The position numbers and the translations under genes are program-made. A stretch of 64,000 bases of DNA from Roridomyces roridus (taxonomy: Eukaryota > Basidiomycota > Agaricomycetes > Agaricales > Mycenaceae), in the NCBI GenBank assembly GCA_029378245.1, contig JARKIF010000001.1:2170001-2234000 (forward strand). The letters are read 5' to 3'. A model generated the notes under the pieces. It saw nothing but the letters and a program-made list of their open reading frames with translations, made no database searches and was not told where the DNA came from. Positions 45,269-56,604 of this stretch are shown here, piece after piece. Position 1 is the stretch's first letter, and each line of letters opens with the position of its first letter.

Positions 45269-46126
45269 TCACGACGCATGAGAATCTAACCAATGCTCAG
45301 ATGTCGGCGCAGCTCGCTTGGCCCGTTTCTGATTCTTTTTCCGCTGCTTTTCCTTTGCCTTGCGAATACTGTCAGTTACTTTGTTCATCTTCTGTCGGTT
45401 GCGGTGTTGGACCCGACGTGACTGTACTTCCTGCGTGCCAAGCCCAGCCAGCCAACTGGAATCGACACACTTGGAGTCCTTCCGGCATTGAGGACCTGAA
45501 CGGGGCGTATGGATACAATGGTCCATGATATCGAATGACGCCTACATTTGATATTCTCGGTTCTGCGAATCTTTGAGAAGGGGCCGAAGTGCAATCTGAC
45601 CAGGCACATCTAATACTGAGGTCAGTCTTCACGGGTGGGCAACAGGGTACAAGAGTAACCAAATGAATAGTGGGGCTGACGCAGGGACAGGTGAACACGA
45701 GGTTTGAACCAACGGAATCCAGGCATATCTGGACGAATCGGCCGAGGACCTTGGACGGCGCAAGAATAAACCCACACAGCATCTGCTATTGCCTGCGTCT
45801 TGGTCCTGGCGCGCACGGCACTGAACTTGAAACAGTTGCTGCACTAGTGTTTCCGCTCCCCCCGGACATTGAACAGGTTTGACTTGCTCCAAATAGTGCT
45901 CGATTGCCTGCCAATAGCATAAGATGAAAGTCGAGTCGTGGTATGAACAAGAGAAAGTTTCCTTGACACGGTCCTCATAGGAGAGATTCTTGGGCGCCGG
46001 CTGCACGAGGGGATATTGTTTCTGGTATCTCTGGAGGAGATCCTTCTCCACAACGGTATGGACGTCCAACACCTCGATCTCGTCGTCAGTCGCGGGGTCT
46101 TGCGATTCACTGTGCCTCGAGGACAT
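45269..46126 (-). CDS. Gene Y, copy 2
   Basis: The first exon from ATG 46126 reads MSSRHSESQDPATDDEIE, KQYPLVQPAPKNLSYEDR and SCSYHDSTFILCYWQAIE. A middle part gives RPDMPGFRWFKPRVHLSLRQ. The last exon, ending at 45269, reads CVDSSWLAGLGTQEVQSRR and the basic RKAKEKQRKKNQKRAKRA. Conservation with copy 1 in the same frames supports coding. A few residues (ARQDQDA) are inserted relative to copy 1. The tail is slightly longer (LDSHAS) because the stop of copy 1 is read through. The family is unknown; nuclear targeting is inferred from the basic tail. Confidence 0.5.
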
Positions 46127-46955
46127 ATGGGTTTTGGTAGGAGGCAGAAACTTGAAATGAGCGCATAAATAAGAGCACCAAATATCCGATCGGATACGAC
46201 TGGTCATGCGCAGGCGCCTTCGCGTCAGTCATGGCCAATAGATCTCGCGATCGTCGCACATATACTCTCCGTTAACGTGCCTGCCAGCCACAGTGGAAGC
46301 ACTCGAAATCCTGGGATTCTAGGGTAAGCATCGCCGAAACCTGGCCAAGACTCGTGGGGACCCCAGATTTCTCAGGGAGAATCGGCCAGGAAGCAGCCAC
46401 GAGGATGAATTCGGACGAGAATCACCATGGGTTTGATCTGTTCATGGGAACCCAGGCTGAGATTTAGGCCGGCTGGGTAGGTACCCGTACAACCGCCATG
46501 CTCAAAGAGGTCCAGACGATTAGCGATGTGTCGAAGAACGCAGACAAGAGGGGTGCAGGCCGGGGCGCGAGATTAGAGTGGCAAGCAGGGTCGAGCAAAC
46601 GGACGTAGACGGAGATGGCAAGTTCTTAGTTGATCGATCAGCCCAAACTGTAAACAAATCGGATCTGTCCTTCGTGCCCATCGGGCGAAACTCTGCGAAA
46701 TTCTGATTGAGCTTGCTTCTGAGCCCGCCACTTGCACCGTCGGTAATCATGATGGCCATGGTTTTCATCCGCTCGCACCGGTTCAGGATTTTCATGACTC
46801 ACGTCAGGTATCAGAGTGTCATGTACTCAAGGAAACCACGTTCAACGGGATGGTGAGACATGTCCGCCGGCACCCAACGCTCTGGCAAATGATAATTCGA
46901 CATGAATTTGACATAGTATTAATTTTTCTTCCTCTTTCTTTCAACCAACCCTACC
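46127..46955. other. Intergenic between divergent genes Y and Z, copy 2
   Basis: Aligns with 23440-24229. Probably contains both promoters. No gene was seen. Confidence 0.4.
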
Positions 46956-48940
46956 ATGGACGATGATGAACATTGGACACCATTCACTCCCTCAGACTCG
47001 GAAGACGAATTCAACCCTCCAGCAAACACCCATCGGCCATCGGGTCCTGCTCGTGTTGCAAACGATGCAAATGCTGCCCTGTATGCCCAGTTTTTTAACG
47101 AGATGGCGGGGAGGCCAGCCCAAGTATGCATTTTATCCTTCTTTCGATGTCCGACTCAGTGGCTCTACATGTACAGCAACCAGAAGTTGAGACCCTTGAC
47201 CATGATATCGAGATGTTCAACCCTGTGGATGAAGAAATGGCGAACTCCTTTGGTCGCCGACTATTGTGAGTTGCGCAAACTATTCACCGAGTTTAATTAA
47301 GCTCCAATTGTTTGTCTTCCAGTCTTCACGAAGCGAATCCGGAAGCACCCACTGAGCCCCCAGACGGCATAGCAGCGCAGGTATGCCACCACTTTGATGC
47401 GTCCGCCATGCTTATTTCGCAATCCCAGCTTGTTGCAGTTGAGACTGCGTCCATTTCCAATAGGCTAACTGATTCTGACTTGGCCATCCAAGGTACCGAC
47501 CGCTCAGCAGCAGCAACTTCCGCCACCGGTCCCACAACAAATCCAACCAACGGTACCGACCGCTCAGCAGCAGCAACTTCCGCCACCGGCGCTCCCAGAA
47601 CAAATCCAACCAGCGGTACCAACCGCTCAGCAGCAGCAACTTCCGCCGCCGCTCCCGGAACAAAGCCAACCAGCGGTAAGTGCTTTCGATATCCGATGGC
47701 TGTTTGTTTGTCTCAGTCACTGTAGCCAACGATTCCTGTCTCAATGCTCCTGCAGACCCCGTCGGAACCGACACGGGTGGGAGGCCAGTCGGTATGCGGT
47801 TCACAGATGCATGAAATAAAGCTAGAAATTTAACCGTTTGCTCTAGCCTGCGAGGGCAGGTGCCATTGTCAGACCAGCTACGCGCCGGAGGCGAGCGGGA
47901 CGTCCCGTCCAGCGTAATCCGAAAGTAGTGGACATTGCGGTAAGGCAAACAGGTACTGGACACAACGAGTAGATGCTAACAGCTGGGTCTCAGAGAGCCG
48001 TCCGACGACAACTTTCTCAGCTGGTCGGTGGTGATAACCGAATACTTGTACCGCGGGTGACTCCCGAGGAGGCTGGGCAATACACGCTGCGCTCTGAGCG
48101 GTTTACACTTGACGAGCGTGAGGAGGCGACGTCCGAGGTAAACTTCAGAATCGATATCCGCGGAACGCGAGGCTCTGCTTGGAACAAGTCTGCAGCTCGC
48201 GTATTCGCGCCAATTGTCATGCGAAACGAAGGGTACCCAGACACGTACGAAACACGCCATTTGATCCTCTCGGCATTCACAACCCACATGGATACACTAA
48301 TCTGGCGATTTCGACATTTGAATACATCCGAGGAGGCCCAGGATCTTGTGGAATCTCAGGCGCGCCGCCGGAGCAGAAAATATCAGGTATATTTCCTGGT
48401 CCGGGTTCTGCAGATTTTTCATGATCATTTTAGCTGTTTTTGAGACGGCACAGGACTGCAATTCGGTTTCCACTGCTGCAGGACCAGATTCCCATGCTCA
48501 AGGAGCTCGGAATCGATGCCATGTCTTGCGACGAGTCAGAACGAGGCAACGGCGATGTCGAAAAAAGGTATAGGATCTCGTCCCCCGATTGGCGGGCCGA
48601 CAAAGTCACCCAATGGCTGAGAACATTCGACTCGGCCTACCATATCTCCCGCAAAATTGCCCCGCCGAAAGCTGGAGCCCCGCCCCGTGTCCGTTATGCA
48701 ACTAATACCAAGAGCGACGGGCGGGCTGTACCTGACCTCCCGGCCAGCGCATACAACTCTGATTGGTTGCAACAACATCAACAGCAACGATACGATTTGG
48801 CTCCTCGGGCGGACGAGGCCTACGACTTCACACCTGGGATCGCCGTCATGGAGTGGGTTATTTCCAGGCACTTTCAGGACACTTTCTCATCTGTGTCCTT
48901 CGTAGCTATATCCAGACCGCGGTTGCGAACAACTAGTTGA
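46956..48940 (+). CDS. Gene Z, copy 2: expanded agaric family with MSxDES motif
   Basis: Same exon order as copy 1. The start reads MDDDEHWTPFTPSDSEDEF. A short exon has IEMFNPVDEEMANSFG. The Pro/Gln exon carries three tandem units (47493-47675) where copy 1 has one. A basic exon precedes RAVRRQLSQLVG and LVPRVTPEEAG. The last exons carry NFRIDIRGT, MSCDESERG, YRISSPDWRADKVTQWLR and VPDLPASAYNSDWL, ending at 48940. The final two exons are open throughout and differ from copy 1 mostly by substitutions, which suggests selection on the protein. Function is unknown, as for copy 1. Confidence 0.6.
47493..47675 (+). repeat. Coding minisatellite in gene Z, three ~60-bp units
   Basis: Units begin GTACC at 47493, 47553 and 47616 and end just before GTAAGT at 47676 (lengths 60, 63 and 60 bp). 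In the likely frame each encodes VPTAQQQQLPPP plus a Pro/Gln tail. Each unit boundary has the form CG|GTACC or CG|GTAAG. Confidence 0.85.
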
Positions 48941-50146
48941 CTGACCTCAAGAGGGCGCTTGACCGGTCTGACTTGCCTTTGAATCATCTCTTCACTGTTG
49001 CCAACTCATTCCAAATTTCAGACCCTTGGCAGAAGATGATCATGAATGTGTTTAATTGATATTTACAATGTCCCGGCGTCGGTTTCACTGTGTCTGCGGT
49101 AGTTGAGGAACGAAACGAAGCAGACACGGGTGTTCGTGACCAGGAGAAGTTGTTTACATGTTTACATTTGGATACCGCGCCTACGTTAATATAATAACTG
49201 AGGCAGACTATGTCTTGTTTCATTACGTGTACACTGTAATCACTTTTGCCACAGACCAGTCCGTCGCGTCGCTCGACAAGTCTCGCTTACCTACGTGTGC
49301 AAGAACAGGCGAGAATAGAGCCCGTACGATCTCCCAGCTCACTTTATCCCCTCCCTTTTGCGAACCGGAAAGGGCACGAATCAAGCACGAATTTGCGAAC
49401 AAATCGTGATGCAGTCAGTGGCTGTACAGAGGTGTTCTTGCTATCCGAGAGCTGCAACAAAGAAGCTGTAGAGGTTGAGCTTACCGGAGACTCTGATAAC
49501 GTTGTATTGAATGCGTCTAAAAAGTCAGAAAAGTGGAAATCCTCGGGGAGAGGGTCCACCCCATACACTGGAAGAAGATCACCCGTGCGATCGGCGCACC
49601 TGCCGCATCCCGCTCTACGGAATTTCGACAGATTGGAAAGCCAAGAAGACTGCCCAGGTGAATCATGGACAAGACGCCCCAGAGGATACTGTTGCCATGG
49701 GTGGGCTCACCGAGGAGATGCTATGCACGCATCCCGACAACACTTCCAAAAAGGCCCGCAAGAACACCGTGAGCCCTACCTTCCTAGCTAGACTTCCTTG
49801 GATTCTCACTTAGCCGCAGCTGGTGACCATTATCATTTGAGACATGGACTTGTAAAACTGTAAAATTGTATAGCTTGCGAGAAGTTGTCTGGCTTGTTTC
49901 GTGCTTAAAAGTCTGATGTTCTCCGGGACGGCTCGGACTATTCAATGCCAGGTTATGCTCGCAGGCTTCTGCGAGGTAGAGAGGACGTATACTTCGACTG
50001 GGAACCGGAACTCGGATACAGTCGACGAGTATCTATGTACCTGTAATTCCTCAACCTCGTTGATTGTTTCAATTACAAACGACGCCCGGCGTAAAAAATG
50101 ATAGATAAGCCGAGAGTGCTCTCCAGTCTCCCCTCCCGCACGCCGG
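48941..50146. other. No firm gene
   Basis: Frames at 49246-49791 and 49511-49813 overlap. The second has a plausible composition, but neither has a recognised domain. The GATGCAGTCAGTGGCTGTAC match to 26767 lies here. Confidence 0.3.
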
Positions 50147-51970
50147 TCAGTCGCGAGTGCTCTGTTTGGCCCTCTGCTCCGCGAAACCGCATGCTTCCTC
50201 CAGTGAACTCATGGCCTGTATAGTCCACCCGCTGGGGAATCGGATTTCCCGCTTCGCGAAGTCGAGAATCAGGCCATGCTTGTTCATGAACGGAGTGCCG
50301 ATGACGATGTCGTATCGATCCAAGTTGACTTGGTCGAAATAGTGGTAGCCGGTGATGCCGCCAAAGCCTAACTCAACTCGCGTCCCGTAATTGATTGTGG
50401 ATTGACTACCCTTGCAACCCAGCTGTAGCTTGATGGGTTCGGCGAGTTGAATCTGTACACCGGAAATAGCGTTGGTGAATTCGGGAGTGGAGGCGTCCGT
50501 GTTGCTTCCCGAATCAAACAGCGCATATGCGGTTAGGCCACCAACCACCACTTGGGCGGACAAGGATGCAATCGCGTTGCTCAACCGTGTTGGCTGGTCC
50601 ATCAGGCCAATAGTCTTCACGCCCTTCGGGGGTTCCTGATGGGGCCTCGCATTGGACAGTGATTTGGTTCGTTGGGACATCAATTGAGCGGGCAAGTGTT
50701 TCCACTCAGGCTCGCTCAGATCGCTGGTAGCGTCTTCGAACTCGTCGTCGCTCGAGTCCGGAGGTGTGGCGGTTTCCAAGTCAGGAAGAGAGCCCTCAGG
50801 CACTCGAGGTGCCGCCGTGTAGGTAGACCAGTACATGCGCGCGCCTTGAGACCAGAGCGAATCGTCTGAGTGGTTGGAGGAGGGATATCGAGGCTGGGAA
50901 GGGCCCGAATATCCAGGAGGAGGCGACAGCCGCGGGTGAATGTCGCTGGGATTAGGAGGGGGAGTCGAGGCGTCGGAGAGGCTAATAACAGGCCTCTCGA
51001 GCCCTGCGTTCCTCCTGCTTTCGTAGTCCTCGATAGCCAGCAGCCGACGAGTCATCTCGTCCCCAATTCGGTCGCGAGTCATGGTGGTGACCCGACGACG
51101 CCGCTCAGTCTGGGCGAGGCCAATCTCCAATCGCGCAATTGTACGCCTATTAACACGGAGGGCCTCGGAGAGTATCGAGGCCACTCGGAGATTTCCACTG
51201 TTTTCAGTGAACGCCTCACGGAGGGAAGTATTGGCGAGTAGCCGTTGGCCATACTGCCGATCTGCATCCTGCCATTCTCCCTCGGCATCTCGAGCCGTGC
51301 CATTATAGTTGTTGAATTCGATGCGCAAGTTGATGGCGTTTGACCGAAGGAAAGTGTCGGAATAAGTCATGAGCACAGGATGAGGGGCGTTCTCGAGGCT
51401 AGCCCAATATTCTGCTGCATGCTCTTCCTGTCCGAGCGCCTCTATGGCCGCGAATTCGGCATGGGAGGAGGGAGTGTCTGGCCCCTCGGGGAAGTTGATG
51501 TTGAAACGATCAAGATAGTTGTCGTACAGCGGGCGGCGCGTCACGCCAGCTCGACCGCCTCGGGTGCGGGCGCGGAATTCCTCTTCAGCTGACCACGGGG
51601 CGTATTCATCATTGAGGTTGGGCGTACCCATCAGGTCCAGGACAAGAATCGTATCATCGGATCCAAACAGCTCTCGCTGGGACTGAATGACTTCGCCCTG
51701 GCCGTTCCCCTCAGCTTGTGAGGTGGTTGCCTCAGAGCCCACCCTCATGGACGCGTACCTCATCGCTCCTGCTTGAACCTGCCAGGTCTCGTCCGCAGCA
51801 TCGAGTAACTCGGCCAGTTCGAGCGAATCCTGCGGATCAGGCTTGACGTCTTCCCTATCGAGAAGGTCGTCGTGGTCGTATTGCGAGCCACCATAGAGTC
51901 TCAAAGAAGCCATCTGTCGCTGCATAACATGGACGCGAGATTGCCCAACGATGCGGGGGTTGTTCTGCAT
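50147..51970 (-). CDS. Retropepsin-type Gag-protease protein fused to F-box-family start
   Basis: A single open frame of 607 residues from ATG 51970 (621 from an in-frame ATG at 52012). The first 20 or so residues (MQNNPRI, then QSRVHVMQRQMASLRL) match the start of the F-box family (MQNTP, QSRLDEIQRQMAAL). The rest is unrelated: a helical Gag-like middle (NRRTIARLEIGLAQTERRRR), a Pro/Ser-rich linker, and a C-terminal retropepsin with ALFDSGSNTDASTPEF (catalytic DSG near residue 486), then YDIVIGTPFMNKHG and ILDFAKREIRF. Such proteases belong to Ty3-like elements of agarics. No zinc knuckle, reverse transcriptase or integrase follows. It could be a stranded retroelement part or a host-recruited gene. 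The frame is fully intact. Confidence 0.75.
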   Translation of the reverse strand: MQNNPRIVGQSRVHVMQRQMASLRLYGGSQYDHDDLLDREDVKPDPQDSLELAELLDAADETWQVQAGAMRYASMRVGSEATTSQAEGNGQGEVIQSQRELFGSDDTILVLDLMGTPNLNDEYAPWSAEEEFRARTRGGRAGVTRRPLYDNYLDRFNINFPEGPDTPSSHAEFAAIEALGQEEHAAEYWASLENAPHPVLMTYSDTFLRSNAINLRIEFNNYNGTARDAEGEWQDADRQYGQRLLANTSLREAFTENSGNLRVASILSEALRVNRRTIARLEIGLAQTERRRRVTTMTRDRIGDEMTRRLLAIEDYESRRNAGLERPVISLSDASTPPPNPSDIHPRLSPPPGYSGPSQPRYPSSNHSDDSLWSQGARMYWSTYTAAPRVPEGSLPDLETATPPDSSDDEFEDATSDLSEPEWKHLPAQLMSQRTKSLSNARPHQEPPKGVKTIGLMDQPTRLSNAIASLSAQVVVGGLTAYALFDSGSNTDASTPEFTNAISGVQIQLAEPIKLQLGCKGSQSTINYGTRVELGFGGITGYHYFDQVNLDRYDIVIGTPFMNKHGLILDFAKREIRFPSGWTIQAMSSLEEACGFAEQRAKQSTRD

Positions 51971-52112
51971 GCTCTGTGAGGTAGAGATAGAGAGAAGAAC
52001 GAGATATCCCACGCAGAAACCTCCAGATTCCGGCCCATGGGCCCACGGTCATGTCCAGGTTCTGCCGCCGGCGGCCAAGGAAGGCATCCAATCAAGAGCA
52101 AGTGTCCCGATT
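51971..52112 (-). promoter_or_regulatory. F-box-family leader of the retropepsin gene
   Basis: Read on the minus strand it starts AATCGGGACACTTGCTCTTG and contains TGGCCGCCGGCGG, GGACATGACC and TCTGCGTGGGATATCTCG before the ATG. It is co-linear with the leaders of the F-box genes at 3656 and 40609. Confidence 0.65.
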
Positions 52113-53158
52113 TGGATTGGCCCATTTGCATGACTTCCGACTCTCACCTCCTCATGATCAATCAGGACTTCATCATGGACGATGGGTTCCAGGCATCCGG
52201 CAGCCTTGAACTGAATCTTCGTATCTGTGCGCTTGCTTGACTCAAGCGCTTTGGCATCTCGTGTCTCGAGTCTCGACCTCCACTGAGGCTGCATCGTTCA
52301 AGTTGGCTCAATGTCACGGTCAGTGGTCAGAGGCCTGCTTCCGACCGGTTCCACTGTGTCCGTGCGTTGGTACTCGTTTTCGACGCAAGTTTCTTGAAGC
52401 TATTTCGATCGGACAACTCACGGCGACCCGGCCCAGACTCAGTGCAGAGCGGTATCCCAATTGTACCTTCATTGCGTGGGTTTCTCGATATCGTTCCCGC
52501 ACATCTTGTCTTGAGACGGATTGGATAGTGGCGGACGGCGAGATCCGTTGTCCGTGTCTCTTTTGCTCGGTTCTGCCACCACGTAACGTTGCCAAAATGC
52601 CAGCCCGTGTACGTCTGAGTGCCAGGTTGTACATGGGCGTAACATACACTCTGGTTTCTGTTTGAATCTGAGGTCCGAGAAATAATGGTTACTTATGTAG
52701 GGGGAGCAGGTCCTGTATCAAAATATTTCTCGATTCTTAGACCAAGGAGAATACACATACTTGGAGGGCATGCGAAGAAATATGTTGTAATAATAATAAT
52801 AATGGCCCATGTAGGACCTCTCGCGATCGGAACTGCACCCACCTCTCTCGGCGCCCGAGGCGAGAGGGTGTAGGTCCATGCTTGCAGATGTTTGCCCAAA
52901 TCCAAGCTTAAGTAAGCACCATGCACATACTCTTTGCCTCCGTGGAGGCTCCTGTCTTCATCCTCGACTACCAACAAATTGCTCCACTTCAACTGGGGGA
53001 AAAGCTCGATATCATTCCTGATCACAACCGCGTACGGAAACTGTGAAACTGACGCGCTTATCCTGACATTGTTGCCACTATAGGACCACCCCCTCAGCGA
53101 GTCGAGTGGATCTTTATTCAGCAACACCAGTGTCTAATGTCCTCATAGAGGCCGCCTA
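52113..53158. other. No firm gene
   Basis: A minus frame at 52860-53127 (RISASVSQFPYAVVIRNDIE) may be a gene relic. A TAA trinucleotide run lies at 52787-52801. No other signal was found. Confidence 0.35.
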
Positions 53159-56100
53159 ATGCCGGCGATATGCGTCTCGACACTGTCTCAAAAGCTCATT
53201 GGAGTCTTGAACTCGTGGCACAACTCCCACAATTTCTACCCCTGGCTTAATACGCCCTCGGGACTCGAAATTTCATGCGTTGTCACCGGAATCGTCAAAC
53301 ACAGGCAGGAATACGACGACGATGACTCAGAACCGGTACCCCCACAATTGTGAGGTACCTCCGCTTTCGGATTCTGACCAACTATATCTCTTTACAGATT
53401 CATAAAAATTTCAATGAGCGGTCCTTCCGAACGGAAATCTTTTTACTGCAGCCGAATGCTGTGGGCCTTACGGATGGACCCTCACCGGGCTCTGTACGAA
53501 GCTAAGAAATCACCTCAGGGACCACTGCCAACGTGGCAAATCGCCTGTGAATTCGACAGAGCGTCGGTGAAGGCTCGTGTCGTCATGGACTCCACCCAGC
53601 GCTTCACTGCTGTTGACGCGTATACTGGGATCACCGCCCCACAGCTCCAGGCGTACAAGGACCAAATACCTCACCTCAGAGTCAAACTTTATCCGCACCA
53701 GGTCAGCTAGATCGTGCTTTCCTCATCGACACCTACTGCCCCCATCGTCATATAGCTCGAAGCTCTTCAGTGGATGATAACTCAAGAGGATGCTTCCCCA
53801 CCCAGCTTGAACAACCCCAAACAACTGTGGGAAAGGGGGCCCAACAATCGCTTCCTCCATAAATTTCACAAAACTCTGAATACGTTCTCACAAAGCTCGT
53901 GTCCATTGTCGGGAGGGGGACTACTTGCCGACTCTATGGTCTGTTCCTCGTGACCATGACTCGATAGTTTCCTCTGGTACTGACCCACCCATTAGGGTTT
54001 GGTTTGTCAAACGCTACCGCTTTTTATCAATTTAGTCTCATATTTGGCCTACACGTCCAGGGAAAGACACTTTCCACCCTAGCCCTGATTTCAGCGACGC
54101 GCAAGAATCTACCCCAAGGATTCGCCAAAACCACCTTGATAAGTCAGTATCATGAGTATCAAAAGGTGTTTCCCATCCTTCTAATCGAATTCCCCTAGTT
54201 GTTCCCCTGAGTGTACTGAATGTGTGGAAAACGGCGATCCAAGAACAATGCCAGGGGCTTGAATATGTGGCTTACTATCCGCGGGAAGATCAGACTACGC
54301 CGAAATTCACCAAATACGACATAGTTCTGACGAATTATCATACCCTCGGCGGAGAAAACGGGTCACATCTTCTTCAAATCGCGTGGCGGGTGAATTTTCT
54401 CGAATTTCCACTTCCGCTCAGTCAGTCATATGGCCGTGATAGCGAGTTGTTGTAGACGAAGGCCACAATCTCAGGAATTCTGAGACTACGTTGTACAAAC
54501 GGGCGGCCCAGTTGAAAGCCTCTGCGCGATGGGTATTGACAGGCACCCCAACTGTGCGCAACTACTCTTCTCGTCGTTCTCCATAAGTAATGATTCAATC
54601 TTGACACAATAGATCAACAAGCTCGATGTGCTTCCTCTACGCACTCAAATCTGAGCATGACAATCTGACAAGCTCTGCAGGATCTACGTTCGTTGCTCTC
54701 TTTCTTGAGGCTGTGCCCGCCCTTGCAGGTTCGCAACTTGTTTTTCATCTCTTGAAAATCACTCATTATAGCAGGACATCGACTACTGGAAGAAGACCAT
54801 GGGCACCGGGAAGGACGATAAAACAGACGCGGTTACTCGAGCAGGGCGCTCAGGCAATCTCAGGGTCCGTTGGCTCCATCTACATGCAGCCCTCCCAGAA
54901 CACGTCATCACAGGAATTAATGGGCTGTATCTGCCTCCGCCGAACAAAAGATGTAAGCTTACAATCTATTCGGAACAGAGCAGGAGAAATGAAACAGATG
55001 ACAGATGGTCGGCCATGACGGAAAGCGAATCGTAGAACTCCCGGATGTGCGTGATCGTGATCTCCGATTCGACTTTCGCCGCCAGTGGGGCCAACTCTGT
55101 TCAGGTCACAGAAAAAACAATCCTCGTCACCCTGTATCCCGAAGAGCGGGTATCTGCATATCGCCATCCCGTCGCGCAAGGTTCATTGAAAATTCGCCTA
55201 GGTTTTGTACAACCAGACTGCAGCCGAAAAGGGCTCAACACAAGAATGGAATCTGACGACTTCTGTACGCCGAATAACTAATTTCATCATACCCACTGCG
55301 TCAATTTTCCTATTAACTAGGTGAATAAGGTTCAAATGTTGAAAATTATTACACGGCTACGACAACTAGCAATCCACCCGTCCTTGATTCCGGTTGCACA
55401 GGCTACAGAGGAACCCAAGCAGATGAAGCGTGAAACACGGAAAAAGTAAGTACGGCTGGACGCACAAAGATATCGATAATTGCCCAGTCCTAGCAGACGA
55501 CCCAAGTGCAAGGGGCCCGAGTGTTCACTGGTCGTGGACCAGGATCAAGGTAGCTACCGGTGCCTGGCAGAAAAGCCGCACATGTTCTGTTCTTTCACCT
55601 GGTAAGAGTCTACCTTTCCAGGTCTGGTGCATGTTCACCTGTGTCGGAGCAGCCTCCCAGTCGATCACGAAGCCGACGATGCAGATCTTGATGACCCAGA
55701 GCTCTCCATCATGTGTCCCTGTGTGGGTTTGCATCTTATGCCGCTGTACTTGAAGACATCCTGATCGTTTTACAGGGTGCTGCGTTGGTCGAGAACGACG
55801 CTTTGAACGTAGCGGACCAAGCCATAAACCCTGGCGTATCTGCAAAGCTGGATATGCTTGTGACATTGGTCCACGCGGTACCAAACGGAGAGAAGAGTTT
55901 AGTATTCTCCAATTTCGTTCGGTACGTCCAGAGGAGGACCTTTATAATTCTTTTTAGGAGACGTTACCTAGATTCCTCAAAATTGCCGAGCGTCGGTTTA
56001 TCAACGAAGGTATCAAGTGCGCACTGTACCACGGCGGGATGTCGGCACAGGACAGGACGCTGGTGATAGACCGGGTGCGCGATGATCATGCGCTTGACCC

Positions 56101-56604
56101 GATCGTGACTTATGACTGCGTTCCAGTTTTGTGCCGCCAACCCCAGCAGCCCGCGGGTCATGCTTATCTCAATTCATGCCGTCTGTTCCTGGGTCTCATT
56201 GTACATGTGCCAGAAGCTCACTAATGCGAAATTACAGGGAGGCGTTGGCCTAAATTTGACTGCAGCTAATCACGTTTTCCTGATTGATCCGTACGTCTTA
56301 CAACGCTTTCTTCATCCCTCACGTTGTAAATTAAGGGCAATAGATGGTGGCAGGTGCGTTCAACCACGAATCTTCGAGCAGGAGTTGGAGCCCAGTACAG
56401 TCTGCCATAGAGCATCAAGCCATCGACCGCGGTACGTGATCTCCCCAGGGAATTCATTTTTTTATGTGTAGTACAGTAAATCGCATTGGCCAACAACGAG
56501 AAGTTGAGGTCATTCGTCTCGTTGCACAAAACACTATCGAAGAGCGCGTTCGAAGCATTCAGAACGAGAAGGCCACTATAATGCAACAGGCAAAATTCTC
56601 TTAA
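53159..56604 (+). pseudogene. SNF2 / Rad5-like helicase, many introns, probably broken
   Basis: Motifs appear in order along the plus strand. LLADSM|GLGKTLSTLALIS (Walker A, split by two introns around 53940-54061), IVPLSVLNVWKTAI, YDIVLTNYHTLG, RVVVDEGHNLRN (Walker B, DEGH, 54460-54480) and RWVLTGTP form the first lobe. LMGCICLRRTKD, VGHDGKRIVELPD, TILVTLYPEER and RLRQLAIHPSLIP follow. A Cys-rich part (CKGPECSLVVDQ, CLAEKPHMFCSF) stands where Rad5-type proteins carry a RING. The second lobe has SAKLDMLVTLVHAV, KSLVFSNFVR, CALYHGGMSAQDRT, GGVGLNLTAANHVFLIDP and VNRIGQQREVEVIRLVAQNT. Most junctions splice well with 45-60-bp introns. Near 54630 (after INKLD) and near 56360 (after DPWWQ) no in-frame join was found, suggesting one-base lesions. 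The family remodels DNA or chromatin using ATP. Confidence 0.65.

Larger units (their letters stand above)
42680..49440. repeat. Segmental duplication, copy 2
   Basis: Second copy of the X/Y/Z block at 20815-26800, with the F-box pseudogene at 43.8-45.05 kb in place of the unshared part. Both blocks follow an F-box gene on the plus strand, which suggests that the duplicated unit also included the F-box gene. Confidence 0.75.
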
